A stretch of 64,000 nucleotides of DNA. It comes from Deltaproteobacteria bacterium (GTDB lineage: Bacteria; Myxococcota_A; UBA796; GCA-2862545). Position 1 is the stretch's first letter, and the number at the start of each line of letters is the position of its first letter. The position numbers were made by a program, and so were the translations under genes. Location of the stretch: positions 248,001-312,000 of the forward strand of contig REDI01000050.1 in assembly GCA_007693595.1 (NCBI GenBank), written 5' to 3'. The notes beneath the pieces were generated by a model, which worked only from the letters and a program-made list of their open reading frames with translations, did no database searches and had not been told where the DNA came from. Shown piece by piece: positions 42,601 through 54,495 of the stretch.

Positions 42601-42950
42601 TGCTGCAAGAGCCCGTTGATCCCCACAGCGAGCTGAAAGACGTGACGCCGCTCGGGATCGGTCTGGTTGATGAAGAGGTGATCGAAGAGGTTCTCGATCT
42701 GCGTGGGGGTGAAGGGGCGCCCGCCGACCCAGGCGATCACGAGCTGACCGCGCGTCGCGTCGACGGCGAGGAAGCGTGCTCCAGCGAAGTTGGCGGCTTG
42801 CACGACCTCGAGGCAGGCCCGGTCGGGCCACCGAAGCGCGAACTCGCGCATCTTCTCGATGGCTTTGTCACGGGCGAGGGTGAAAGTTCGTTGTTCGACG
42901 AAGGTGCCAGGGGCGCGGCTTCGGGCGAGGAGCTCGTCGAGGGTGGTCAT
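39642..42950 (-). CDS. Large protein with degenerate GHKL/Hsp90-like N-terminus
   Basis: 1102 residues, unknown family. The first 250 residues follow the GHKL (Hsp90-type ATPase) order: a helix with LEVVQAANFAGARFLAV, a strand with AWVGGRPFTPTQIENLFDHLF, then HVFQLAVGINGLLQ and GTYVYVQHR. The catalytic Glu of the N box and the Asp of the G1 box are not in their places, so ATP hydrolysis is doubtful. The rest has many alternating strands and helices with no motif I can name. Its ATG overlaps the stop of the intact GHKL gene (ATGA), so the two are made together. The hairpin at 39618-39640 ends the transcript. Confidence 0.75.
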   Translation of the reverse strand: MTTLDELLARSRAPGTFVEQRTFTLARDKAIEKMREFALRWPDRACLEVVQAANFAGARFLAVDATRGQLVIAWVGGRPFTPTQIENLFDHLFINQTDPERRHVFQLAVGINGLLQQRPVSIRIESGDGTAEGSIRFEMTGTEEAKVGRTDQPMQGTYVYVQHRLSMLHRLRSHEKGAEAEIVEINCGQSPAPILVNGGSPIGLCSRIGLTVFGVDKQRRFDFGDVRGSLAVGPDTLTIVIGGVQVVRREIFGGRIGGILSTERLRKTADMSDIVEDAAWARLLHQLVPVAKQLLGSSWSPQNLPPIPDEIAESTEGGGPAEPRMEPLPDTLKQLRPRGPLTKEQLLDPQAHPPEHPIFFIEEPTVPMIAACDPLDFPYRVLTMTQGQAATLAEHLPQLARLTQSQDVTFVKHALERDVVISTHRVDPGLVSSALGITADRDACRLEIRLHLSGHEPAWDAVPQGSGTPMLVRHKDKTLSCHRLLPELPHVSLVLTFPSKVEHHRPALDSLPNLGPLVAAEVIGAIPESFDPRASRLVRTLLHSFARPSFLRGEDGVATLRIHLPTTWESRRDSLLSAPLAEAEDGDLTLKDLVELQGNPQVRRLRDPEQEVELAPLEERFGHGHLRPAGPRRPPLAIVGRTGDVWSSRALDGLSSATELIFVDGLSTPETPPTGWRALPLDAPFLAHWVHHDEHPRDRSGGLRLLAAEIDKMQHTGKNLTEPRARQRADLFEVASLHLARLLEQPGLATLRDGAGRSIAIQQLLSGKEARVNARGGLHTHEPGVVDLTLDGLHALDALVKAMGHEQQVTLLVDDDPTVWARPETQSWLVREPLNAPGLSGWLGLRLPFDPTPSVLVEGLSHDEVLTPTTTDIPCAGVVQVERGTSLTPGMLQQIRLGALRLYELLLPWLQVDASGDPQAAAAQDYLGRYLAGRIYRNPHEPFAGLTHTIAHRLRLPEPHQAWTVERWRDADPDSRPRLPEVWTAELAPRSMREPIDPDEGLSDLIIRPINEQYELLTGHSLSIVLKVWAGRYLRVQFNPINQPELLVPRHLMEEPDVIKRVPLAIYRLQLVIVQELRSNLIRDRTFDPGALAVAIAAASSI

Positions 42951-44674
42951 GGGAGTCCCGTCTGGTGGTGGAGCAGGCGACGCATGGCATCCTGGTCGCG
43001 GCCTTCCGCGACCAGGATCGCGTAGGCCAGCGCGGTTGCAGCCCGGTTCACGTCGGACCAGGAGGCGGCCAGCGCTGTTTGATAGAGGTGATGATCGCGC
43101 CGAACCAGGATCTGCCGCTTGGTGAAGCGTCGCCAGAGCGCGCGAAGCAAGCCGTCCTTCCCGCGCTCGTAGAGAGCCTGGCCCGGAGGGGCCTCGACGA
43201 AGAACTCGTCGTCCAAGCCTTGATCCGAGAGATCCCCCATATGGACCCGAGTGCTCCCTTGCGTCGCGCGAGCCATGTAGTGGCGCAGGCGCTCGAGCAG
43301 CTTGAGCTCTTGGGGGTCGAGATCGGCGTCGTCGATGGGTCGAGGGAGCACGAAGCGGTCTTGGGCGCGCAGCATCAGGCGCGGGCCGGTCCGCAGGAGC
43401 CCCTGGAGTACCGGCGGGGCGAAGTTTCGGAGGAGGGTCTCGGTCTCGGGGCTGGCTCGCACCATCAGCCAGCGAGCCTGGTGGATCGCCGTCGCGAGCG
43501 GCCCGTCGCCCGGGTGGAGGAGGATTCCTCCGGTCCTGGACTCCTGGCTCTCGATCAGGTCGAAAGAGATCGGCTCTTCGTGGCCGTAAAAGAGCTTCCG
43601 CCCTCGCAGCGCGCGCTGAACACGGCTGGCGCGACTGGGGTGGGCTTGGGCCACGAGGGCGAGCACCTGGTGGTAGGCGCTCAGGTCTTCGCCCGCCTCG
43701 CAGGCCTGCTCAGCCCGCTCGATGAGCTGGAAGGTGAGCTCGCCGGCCACGCGGACGACCTCGCGTAGCACGGCCGCCCAGTTCTCGTTCCGAAGGACGC
43801 TGTCGCGGGTGAGGGTGTGATCCAGGCGATCCGCACGCACCTTGAAGCTGACGTGTCGAAGCTGCTGCGCGAAGCTCCCGAGCAGCTCCGCGCTCGTGCC
43901 GCGCACTAGGGTCAGCCCCCCATTGTAGTAGCCGTAGAGGGGCTCGCCCCCGAGGCCGACATGCAGCTCCAGCTCGGGCTGGAGCTCGGAGGTGTTCAGC
44001 AGGGTCTCGGGCAGGTCCATCGGGCGGCTGATCCGCTCGACGACCGGCTCGGCTTCTTCGGCGAAGGCGGCGAAGGGGTCGTCGTCATCGACCGATGCCT
44101 GGGACTCGGTACGAAGGGTTCGGTCCTCGAAGCTGATGGGGCAGGTGGAGTGTTCACACCAGTAGGTGAGCACGTCGCGCGCCTCGCGGACGATGCCCGG
44201 GACCTCGGCGGCGCGGGCGCGGCGGTAGATGGTGATCCGGGTCCCGGTGACGGGGCGGTCCACCCGGACCTTGTCGTAGCTTCGATCCGCGTGAAAGAGT
44301 AGCTCCCAGTATTCGCCGTGGCGCCCGGTATGGAGGAGCACCGCCTCGGGGCGCATGGCGAAGATGCTCGTAAAGCCAATGCCGAACTTGCCGATCCGAG
44401 TCAGGTCACCCTCTTTGGTCGATGAGAACATGCGGGTGAGCTGGTTGTCGATGATCTCTTCGTTCATGCCCTCGCCGAAGTCGTCGACATGAAGGGTGAC
44501 CACCCCGCGCTGGTCGTCCTCGGGGGCGTAGTCGACCGCCACCTCGATGCGTGGGGTGCCGGCGTCGAGGCTGTTCTGCACGAGCTCCCGTAGGCAGTCG
44601 AGGGGTCGCGCGAACTGATTGACCAGGTTCTCAAGGGCCTCTTCGACAAGGGCCTGCTCTCCGATGCTCGCCAC
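42947..44674 (-). CDS. Hsp90/MORC-type GHKL ATPase
   Basis: 575 residues, GTG start with GGAGG. The N-terminal ATPase is complete: N box RELVQNSLDAG (Glu30, Asn34), G1 box DDFGEGM (Asp65, Gly67, Gly69), the lid segment RMFSSTKEGD, G2 box GKFGIGF (95-101) and the threonine strand GTRITIYRR. This is the Bergerat fold of Hsp90, MORC and MutL. The middle part has HtpG-like mixed strands (LEVHVGL-like ELELHVGLGGEPLYGYYNGG). It is shorter than HtpG (about 620) and lacks a clear dimerisation end. It sits between the TPR-Clp gene and the degenerate GHKL gene. Confidence 0.88.
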   Translation of the reverse strand: MASIGEQALVEEALENLVNQFARPLDCLRELVQNSLDAGTPRIEVAVDYAPEDDQRGVVTLHVDDFGEGMNEEIIDNQLTRMFSSTKEGDLTRIGKFGIGFTSIFAMRPEAVLLHTGRHGEYWELLFHADRSYDKVRVDRPVTGTRITIYRRARAAEVPGIVREARDVLTYWCEHSTCPISFEDRTLRTESQASVDDDDPFAAFAEEAEPVVERISRPMDLPETLLNTSELQPELELHVGLGGEPLYGYYNGGLTLVRGTSAELLGSFAQQLRHVSFKVRADRLDHTLTRDSVLRNENWAAVLREVVRVAGELTFQLIERAEQACEAGEDLSAYHQVLALVAQAHPSRASRVQRALRGRKLFYGHEEPISFDLIESQESRTGGILLHPGDGPLATAIHQARWLMVRASPETETLLRNFAPPVLQGLLRTGPRLMLRAQDRFVLPRPIDDADLDPQELKLLERLRHYMARATQGSTRVHMGDLSDQGLDDEFFVEAPPGQALYERGKDGLLRALWRRFTKRQILVRRDHHLYQTALAASWSDVNRAATALAYAILVAEGRDQDAMRRLLHHQTGLP

Positions 44675-44697
44675 GGATCCTCCGCTTCACTCGGCGG

Positions 44698-44706
44698 AGT
44701 GTACCA
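44698..44706 (-). promoter_or_regulatory. Possible extended -10 box upstream of the GHKL ATPase gene
   Basis: On the minus strand TGGTACACT matches TGn-TATAAT in part (extended -10). It lies 24 bases upstream of the GTG. No good -35 box accompanies it, so this is a weak call. Confidence 0.2.
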
Positions 44707-44771
44707 GATCGGAAGCTTTCGCCCGCCGCTGTAGTCCAAGAAGTCGGATCTCGACGGGGCGCAAGGAGTCC

Positions 44772-48998
<4,227 letters not shown>

Positions 48999-49057
48999 GC
49001 CGCCTCCGAGACCCGGGGTGAGGTGCGGTGGGCCGCCCCCCCTTCGTCGTCGACTCT

Positions 49058-49066
49058 ATCGTAACA
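49058..49066 (-). promoter_or_regulatory. Possible extended -10 box of the TPR-Clp operon
   Basis: The minus strand reads TGTTACGAT (TG-n-TACGAT), 60 bases upstream of the ATG, in the 81-base gap after the RIO kinase gene. No -35 box, CIRCE palindrome or sigma-32 pattern was seen. Confidence 0.25.
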
Positions 49067-49079
49067 GGGAAGCTTGTCG

Positions 49080-50123
49080 TCAGGCGTCATCGTCCTCGAT
49101 CAGCAGGGCATCGAGATCGTCGAAGGTCGGATCGAGCGCAGGGGAGGGGGGCTGGGGTGGGGTCGGCTCACCGCGCCGCTTGCGGCGACGCTCACCCTTC
49201 GACTTGGTCGGCCTAGCACCGTCGAGCGGCTTGGGAGGAGGGGAGGCGCTGACCTTCGGCGCGCGCGCGCGTCGGGGCGGTGGCAAGCCCAAGGCCTCGC
49301 GGCGCGCGACCTCGGCGCGCTCACTGGCCTGGATCTCGGCGAGGATGGCGTCGATGTCCGCGCTGTCTCCTCGTCGGGCCACCTTGCCGGTGAGCTTGGT
49401 CGATGGGGTGAGATCGCCGCGCTCGTAGAGCTCCCACATCTCTTGACCATAGCGAGTCCGGCGGAGCTTAGAGTCGTAGCGCCCCAAAAAGGAGGTGAGG
49501 TTGTCTATATCGCGAATGAGCAGCTTGCCCGCGTGGGCGTTCTGGGCGGTGTCGACCGCTTGGGGCAGGTCGATGATCACGGGCCCGTCCGCTGCGATCA
49601 ATACGTTGAAGTCCGAGAGATCGCCGTGTACCAAGCCCGCGCAGAGCATCTTCTGGGTCTCTTGGAGCAGGGTGAAGAAGAGCGATCGGGCCTCACGGCG
49701 CGTGGGGTTCAGGTCGGCGAGGCGGGGGGCTGGGCCTCCGTCGGGCCCGGTGATGAGCTCCATGACGAGTACACCGTCTACGAAAGCATACGGCTCGGGC
49801 ACCCGAACCCCCGCAGCGTGCAGGCGCTCGATGGCCTGGACCTCGGCGGCGCGCCAGGCTTGCTCCTCCATCTCGCGGCCGAAGCGTGAGCGCTTGTCAA
49901 CGGCGCGCTGGGTGCGGCTGTTTCGGACCTTCCGCCCTTCGGTATAGGCCGCACGGTGTTTGAAGCTCCGGCGCTCGGGCGCCTTGTAGATCTTCGCCAC
50001 CCGGATCTCGCCTTCGCTGCGCACGAGGTAGACCTCGGCTTCTTTACCGCTCATCAGTGGCCGGATGACCTCGGTGATGATGCCTTGATCGACCAGAGGG
50101 ATCAGGCTCTCCGGGACCCGCAT
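49080..50123 (-). CDS. RIO-family atypical protein kinase
   Basis: 347 residues from the ATG that has AGGAG nine bases upstream; an in-frame TTG three codons earlier is too close to it. Kinase marks of the RIO1 type: MSGKEAEVYLVRSEG (nucleotide loop), VAKIYK (Lys), the catalytic loop GLVHGDLSDFNVLI and metal site PVIIDLPQAVD. Beyond residue 270 is a basic, Pro-rich tail. RIO kinases act in ribosome maturation in archaea and eukaryotes; in bacteria the target is unknown. The gene starts 24 bases after parE on the same strand, so it may ride on the topoisomerase transcript. Confidence 0.9.
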   Translation of the reverse strand: MRVPESLIPLVDQGIITEVIRPLMSGKEAEVYLVRSEGEIRVAKIYKAPERRSFKHRAAYTEGRKVRNSRTQRAVDKRSRFGREMEEQAWRAAEVQAIERLHAAGVRVPEPYAFVDGVLVMELITGPDGGPAPRLADLNPTRREARSLFFTLLQETQKMLCAGLVHGDLSDFNVLIAADGPVIIDLPQAVDTAQNAHAGKLLIRDIDNLTSFLGRYDSKLRRTRYGQEMWELYERGDLTPSTKLTGKVARRGDSADIDAILAEIQASERAEVARREALGLPPPRRARAPKVSASPPPKPLDGARPTKSKGERRRKRRGEPTPPQPPSPALDPTFDDLDALLIEDDDA

Positions 50124-50147
50124 GTCGAGCAACTCCTGAGTGGGGGA

Positions 50148-52070
50148 TTAGAGATCGAGGCTCTCGACGTCGGTGAGGCTCTCGGCCTCTTCCATGAGGA
50201 AGCGGTAACGAGGTGCCGGATCTTTGCCCATGAGCTGTCCCATGGTCAGGTTGGCCTGCATGGGATCGGCGATGGTCACCCTGAGCAGTCGCCGGGCCTT
50301 GGGGTCGAGGGTGGTCTCGAAGAGGGTCTTGGCCGGCATCTCCCCGAGCCCCTTGAACCGCGTGATCTCGGGCTTGGCCCGAGCGGGAAGGGCGGCGAGG
50401 ATGCGCTCCTTATGGGGGTCGTCCTGGGCCCAGTGGGTCTGCTGCCCCACGTTGATCCGATACAGCGGGGGCTGGGCGATGTAGACGTAGCCTTCTTGCA
50501 GGAGGGGCTTGAGGTAGTTGAAGAAGAAAGCCAGCATCAAGGTGGTGATGTGATGGCCGTCGGTGTCGGCGTCCATGAGCAGGATGATGCGTCCGTAGCG
50601 GAGCTTGTCCTGCTTGAGCTGCTCGCCGATCCCGCAGCCCAGCGCGGTGACGATATTGCTCAGTTCCTCGTTGGCGAGGACCTTCTTCAGGCTGGCCTGT
50701 TCGGCGTTGAGGACCTTGCCTCGCAGCGGCAGCACGGCCTGGGTGCGTCGATCGCGCCCCTGGCGCGCGGTACCGCCCGCAGAGTCGCCCTCGACCAGGA
50801 AGATCTCGGTCTCGTTGGGATCGGAAGAGGTGCAGTCCGAGAGTTTGCCCGGCAGGTTGATCCGACCCGAGGTCGCCGTCTTTCGTCGGACGGCGGAGGC
50901 GGCCTGACGGCTGGCGAGGCGGGCGCGGGCCGCTTGGCTCGCCCGCATCACGATCATCTCGCCCCGGCTCTTGTTGTCGTGCAGCCACTGCTCGAGGATG
51001 GGCCGGACCGAGCTGTCGACGGTCGAGCGGGCCTCGGGGTTGTTGAGCTTGTCCTTGGTTTGCCCCTGAAACTGAGGCTCGGGGGTGTAGTACGAGAGGA
51101 TCGCTACGACGCCTTCGCGCAGGTCCTCGGCGCTGATCGTGAGGTTCTTGGGAGCGAGGCTGTGGGCGTCCATGAAGGAGCGGACCGCCTTGACCAGGGC
51201 GTCGCGCAGGCCTTGCTCGTGGGAGCCCCCGCTGCCCGTGGGGATCCCATTGACGAAGGACAGCCAGTGATCGCGGGGGGCTTCCGTCCAGTTCAGCACC
51301 AGATCGACCTTGTGTTCGTCGAGCTCTCGCTCGTGCACGAAGGGGGCGTCGATGACCGGGGTGAGGCTGCGGCGCTCCTGCACCGCGTCGAGGTAGTCGA
51401 GCAGCCCGCGGCTGTGCTCCAGCTCGTGGGTCTGGCCGTTGACCTCGTCTTTGAAGGTGATCTTGACGCCTCGGTGCAGGAAGCTGCGCTGCTCGAGGGT
51501 TCGGTGGATCGTCTCGGGATCGTAGGCGGTGTCGGGGAAGATCTCGGGATCGGGGGTGAAGGTGATCGCGGTGCCGGTGCCGCGCGCGGGACCGACCGCC
51601 TGAACGGGGGCTTGGGGGATCCCGCGGCGATACTCCTGCACGAAGCGCTGGCCGTCTCGGCGGACTTCGGCGTGGAGGCGCATCGACAAGGCGTTGACGA
51701 CGCTGCTGCCGACCCCGTGAAGACCACCCGAGGTTTTGTAGTTGTCGCCGTCGAACTTGCCGCCTGCGTGGAGGGTCGTGAAGATCACCTGCAGCGCGCT
51801 CACCTTCTCGGTGGGGTGCTCGTCGGTGGGGATGCCGCGCCCGTTGTCTTCGATGGTGAGGGTGGTGCCATCGGCGTGAAGGGTGATGCCGATCCGGCTG
51901 GCGTGACCGTTCATGGCCTCGTCGATGCTGTTGTCGACGATCTCCCAGAGCAGGTGGTGCAGGCCCTCGGATCCCGTGCCGCCGATATACATGCCGGGAC
52001 GCTTGCGGACGGGATCGAGGCCCTTGAGGACCGCGATCTGCTGCGCGCCGTAGCCCTTGGGCTTGCTCAT
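50148..52070 (-). CDS. parE: DNA topoisomerase IV subunit B (GyrB/ParE family)
   Basis: 640 residues, the length of ParE rather than long GyrB. GHKL ATPase with EIVDNSIDEA (N box), EDNGRGIPTDEH and GGLHGVGSSVVNAL (G2). Transducer domain follows; the TOPRIM domain has EGDSAGGTARQGRDR, PLRGKVLN and MDADTDGHHI; the C-terminal tail has RFKGLGEMPA. It supplies ATP-driven strand passage for chromosome decatenation. Its ATG overlaps the parC stop, an order (parC before parE) that favours topoisomerase IV, although a second gyrase pair must exist elsewhere to be sure. Confidence 0.92.
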   Translation of the reverse strand: MSKPKGYGAQQIAVLKGLDPVRKRPGMYIGGTGSEGLHHLLWEIVDNSIDEAMNGHASRIGITLHADGTTLTIEDNGRGIPTDEHPTEKVSALQVIFTTLHAGGKFDGDNYKTSGGLHGVGSSVVNALSMRLHAEVRRDGQRFVQEYRRGIPQAPVQAVGPARGTGTAITFTPDPEIFPDTAYDPETIHRTLEQRSFLHRGVKITFKDEVNGQTHELEHSRGLLDYLDAVQERRSLTPVIDAPFVHERELDEHKVDLVLNWTEAPRDHWLSFVNGIPTGSGGSHEQGLRDALVKAVRSFMDAHSLAPKNLTISAEDLREGVVAILSYYTPEPQFQGQTKDKLNNPEARSTVDSSVRPILEQWLHDNKSRGEMIVMRASQAARARLASRQAASAVRRKTATSGRINLPGKLSDCTSSDPNETEIFLVEGDSAGGTARQGRDRRTQAVLPLRGKVLNAEQASLKKVLANEELSNIVTALGCGIGEQLKQDKLRYGRIILLMDADTDGHHITTLMLAFFFNYLKPLLQEGYVYIAQPPLYRINVGQQTHWAQDDPHKERILAALPARAKPEITRFKGLGEMPAKTLFETTLDPKARRLLRVTIADPMQANLTMGQLMGKDPAPRYRFLMEEAESLTDVESLDL

Positions 52071-54406
52071 GCGTCCTCCTCGGCGTGGTCGTCGTCGACC
52101 GGGTCGTCGTCGGAGCCGAGCTGTAGGGTGGGACCACGGACCCAGCGATCGATCGTGCCGCGCTTGAGCACCACCGAGCCCCGGTTGCCTCGGCTCGAGA
52201 CGCCGAACTTGCGCTCGCGCACGACCAGCTCGCGCCCGAGCGCGGTGATCACCGTGGGGCCGTCGAGGGAGTGGTGGACGAGGTCCGCCGCCATCACGCG
52301 GTCGCTCTCGCGCAGCTTGATGCCCGCCACCCCTTTGCCGGCGGCCTTGAGTACCGAGACTTCGTCGGTGGGGAAGATCATGGCCCGGCCCTTGGTTGTC
52401 GCGAGGGCGAGCCGATCGCCGGGTTGACAGAGCAGGGCGACGAAGACCGCGTCTTTCTTGGAGAGTCGGGCGTACATGCGCCCCCGCTTGGTGCTGATCT
52501 CGGCGTGGTCCGCCAAGGCGAAGCGCAGGGCCCTCCCTTGTTCCGTCAGGGCGATCACCCAGGGTGGGGAGGGGTCCTCGCCCGAATCGAAGGGCTCGCC
52601 TTCGGGTAGGTGCCGCGGGTCGTGCGAGAGCACCCCGATGACCCGCTCCCCGTCGTCGAACGAGAAGTGGGCCTGGACGGGCTCGCCGTAGCCGGTGGTG
52701 GCGGGCACGTCGTCGACGCGCATGACATAGGCGCGGCCCGCGCTGCCGAAGAAGGTGAGGGTGGAGCGGGTGGACGCCTTGATCAGCCAGCCGATCTCGT
52801 CTTCGTCTCGGATGCGGATCTTGTCGACCTCCGAGAAGCTGGACTGGCGCTTGATCCAGCCATCACGGGTCACGACGACGTAGGCGTCTTCGTCGATGAT
52901 GTAGGCGTTCTCGTCGAAGGTGAGCTCCCGGACGGGCTCGCCGAGCACGGTGCGGCGCGGGTCGGCGTAGAGCTTGCGGATCTCGAGCAGCTCGTCGCGC
53001 ACCACGATCCACAGCTCCTTGTCGCTGCCGAGGATCCCCTCGATGCGCTCTGCCTCGGCCCGCTTCTCGTCGAGCTCTTGCTGAACGAGCAGGATCTCGA
53101 GCTGAGCGAGTCGGTAGAGGCGCAGCTCCAAGATGGCCTCGGTCTGTGCATCGGAGAGGTCGAAGCGATCGATCAGCCGCTCGTGCGCGTCGCGGCGGCC
53201 CTGGCTCGCCCGGATGATCTGGATCACCTCGTCGAGGGCGTCGAAGATGAGCACGAAGCCTTCGAGGAGGTGGATGCGCTCGCGGAGCTGGTGAAGGTCG
53301 TACTCGAAGCGTCGGCGGATCGTCTCGAAGCGGAAGGTGAGCCAGTGGTCGAGGAAGGCGCGCAGATCGAGGCGGGCGGGCTTGGTGATCTCGGCGTGAG
53401 CCGAGGGGACGAGGGCGGTGAGGTTCATGGGGAAGGTCGCCTGGGCGGGCGTCTTTTTAAAGATGTAGGCCATGACGGCCTCGGGGCTGGCGCCTTGCTT
53501 GAGCTCGAGCACGACCCGGGTGTCTTCGGTGGACTCGTCGCGCATGTCGACGACCTGGGGCAGCCGCTTGCTCGTGATCTCGGCGGCGATCTTCTCGATC
53601 ATTCGGGCCTTGTTCTGGCCGTAGGGCACGCTGGTGAGCACGATCCGGCGTCGCCGCCCGTCCTTCTCTTCGTGCCAGTCGCACCGGATCCGGAAGCTAC
53701 CCTGGCCCTCTTGGTAGAAGCTGATGATCTCGGCGCGGTCGTTGAGGATCCGCCCCGCCGTCGGGAAGTCCGGCCCGCTGACGTGCTGGACCAGATCGGC
53801 CACCGTCGCGTCGGGGTGGGCGATGAGGTGGACCGCGGCGTCGATGACCTCGCCGAGGTTGTGGGGCGGGATCCGGGTCGCCATACCCACCGCGATCCCC
53901 TCGCTGCCGTTGACGAGCAGCTGGGGGAACTGCGCGGGGAGGACGACCGGCTCGAAGCGTTGCCCGTCGTAGTTGGGGCGGAAGTCGACGGTGCGCTTCT
54001 TGATCTCGCTCAAGAGCTCGAGCGCGATGGGCTGGAGTCGGCACTCGGTGTAGCGCATCGCGGCGGCGCGATCGCCGTCGAGGCTGCCGAAGTTTCCGTG
54101 CCCCTCGACCAGCGCAGCGCGGAGCGTGAAGTCCTGGGCCATGCGGACCAGAGCATCGTAGATCGCTTGATCGCCGTGCGGGTGGAACTTGCCCATGACC
54201 TCGCCCACCACCGCGGCGCACTTGCGGTAGCGGGAGTCCGGTCGTAGGCCGAGCTCGTTGAACATCGTGTAGAGGATGCGTCGCTGCACAGGCTTGAGAC
54301 CGTCGCGCACGTCGGGGAGTGCGCGGCTGGTCACGACGGAGAGGGCGTAGGCGAGGTAACGCTCACGCGTAGCCTCGTGCAGCGGCACGGGCGTCACATC
54401 CATCAT
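52067..54406 (-). CDS. parC: DNA topoisomerase IV subunit A (GyrA/ParC family)
   Basis: 779 residues. Breakage-reunion domain with LPDVRDGLKPVQRRILYTM, the HPHGDQAIYDALVRM segment and the catalytic Tyr119 in AAAMRYTECRL. A coiled-coil and dimer gate follow (LRERIHLLEGFVLIF), then a beta-pinwheel of about 250 residues. No GyrA-box (QRRGGKG) is present, which supports topoisomerase IV. At the position of the quinolone-contact Ser (Ser83 of E. coli GyrA) there is Gln80. It is first in the parC-parE pair. Confidence 0.92.
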   Translation of the reverse strand: MMDVTPVPLHEATRERYLAYALSVVTSRALPDVRDGLKPVQRRILYTMFNELGLRPDSRYRKCAAVVGEVMGKFHPHGDQAIYDALVRMAQDFTLRAALVEGHGNFGSLDGDRAAAMRYTECRLQPIALELLSEIKKRTVDFRPNYDGQRFEPVVLPAQFPQLLVNGSEGIAVGMATRIPPHNLGEVIDAAVHLIAHPDATVADLVQHVSGPDFPTAGRILNDRAEIISFYQEGQGSFRIRCDWHEEKDGRRRRIVLTSVPYGQNKARMIEKIAAEITSKRLPQVVDMRDESTEDTRVVLELKQGASPEAVMAYIFKKTPAQATFPMNLTALVPSAHAEITKPARLDLRAFLDHWLTFRFETIRRRFEYDLHQLRERIHLLEGFVLIFDALDEVIQIIRASQGRRDAHERLIDRFDLSDAQTEAILELRLYRLAQLEILLVQQELDEKRAEAERIEGILGSDKELWIVVRDELLEIRKLYADPRRTVLGEPVRELTFDENAYIIDEDAYVVVTRDGWIKRQSSFSEVDKIRIRDEDEIGWLIKASTRSTLTFFGSAGRAYVMRVDDVPATTGYGEPVQAHFSFDDGERVIGVLSHDPRHLPEGEPFDSGEDPSPPWVIALTEQGRALRFALADHAEISTKRGRMYARLSKKDAVFVALLCQPGDRLALATTKGRAMIFPTDEVSVLKAAGKGVAGIKLRESDRVMAADLVHHSLDGPTVITALGRELVVRERKFGVSSRGNRGSVVLKRGTIDRWVRGPTLQLGSDDDPVDDDHAEEDA

Positions 54407-54495
54407 CGGGGCTCCGGAGGGGGCGCTGGAGAAGAGGAAGGGGGAGAGACGGGGAGGTCAGCCTAGCACGAGTGGGCTCGCCCGTGCGGCACCTA

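Noticed and set aside
48999-49079. CIRCE or sigma-32 heat-shock element before the TPR-Clp operon
   Set aside because: Neither the TTAGCACTC/GAGTGCTAA palindrome nor CTTGAA...CCCCAT spacing is present.
49956-52427. Forward-strand open frame of about 820 codons opposite parE
   Set aside because: It crosses the RIO kinase, parE and parC boundaries in antisense and encodes no known motif; it is a codon-bias shadow.
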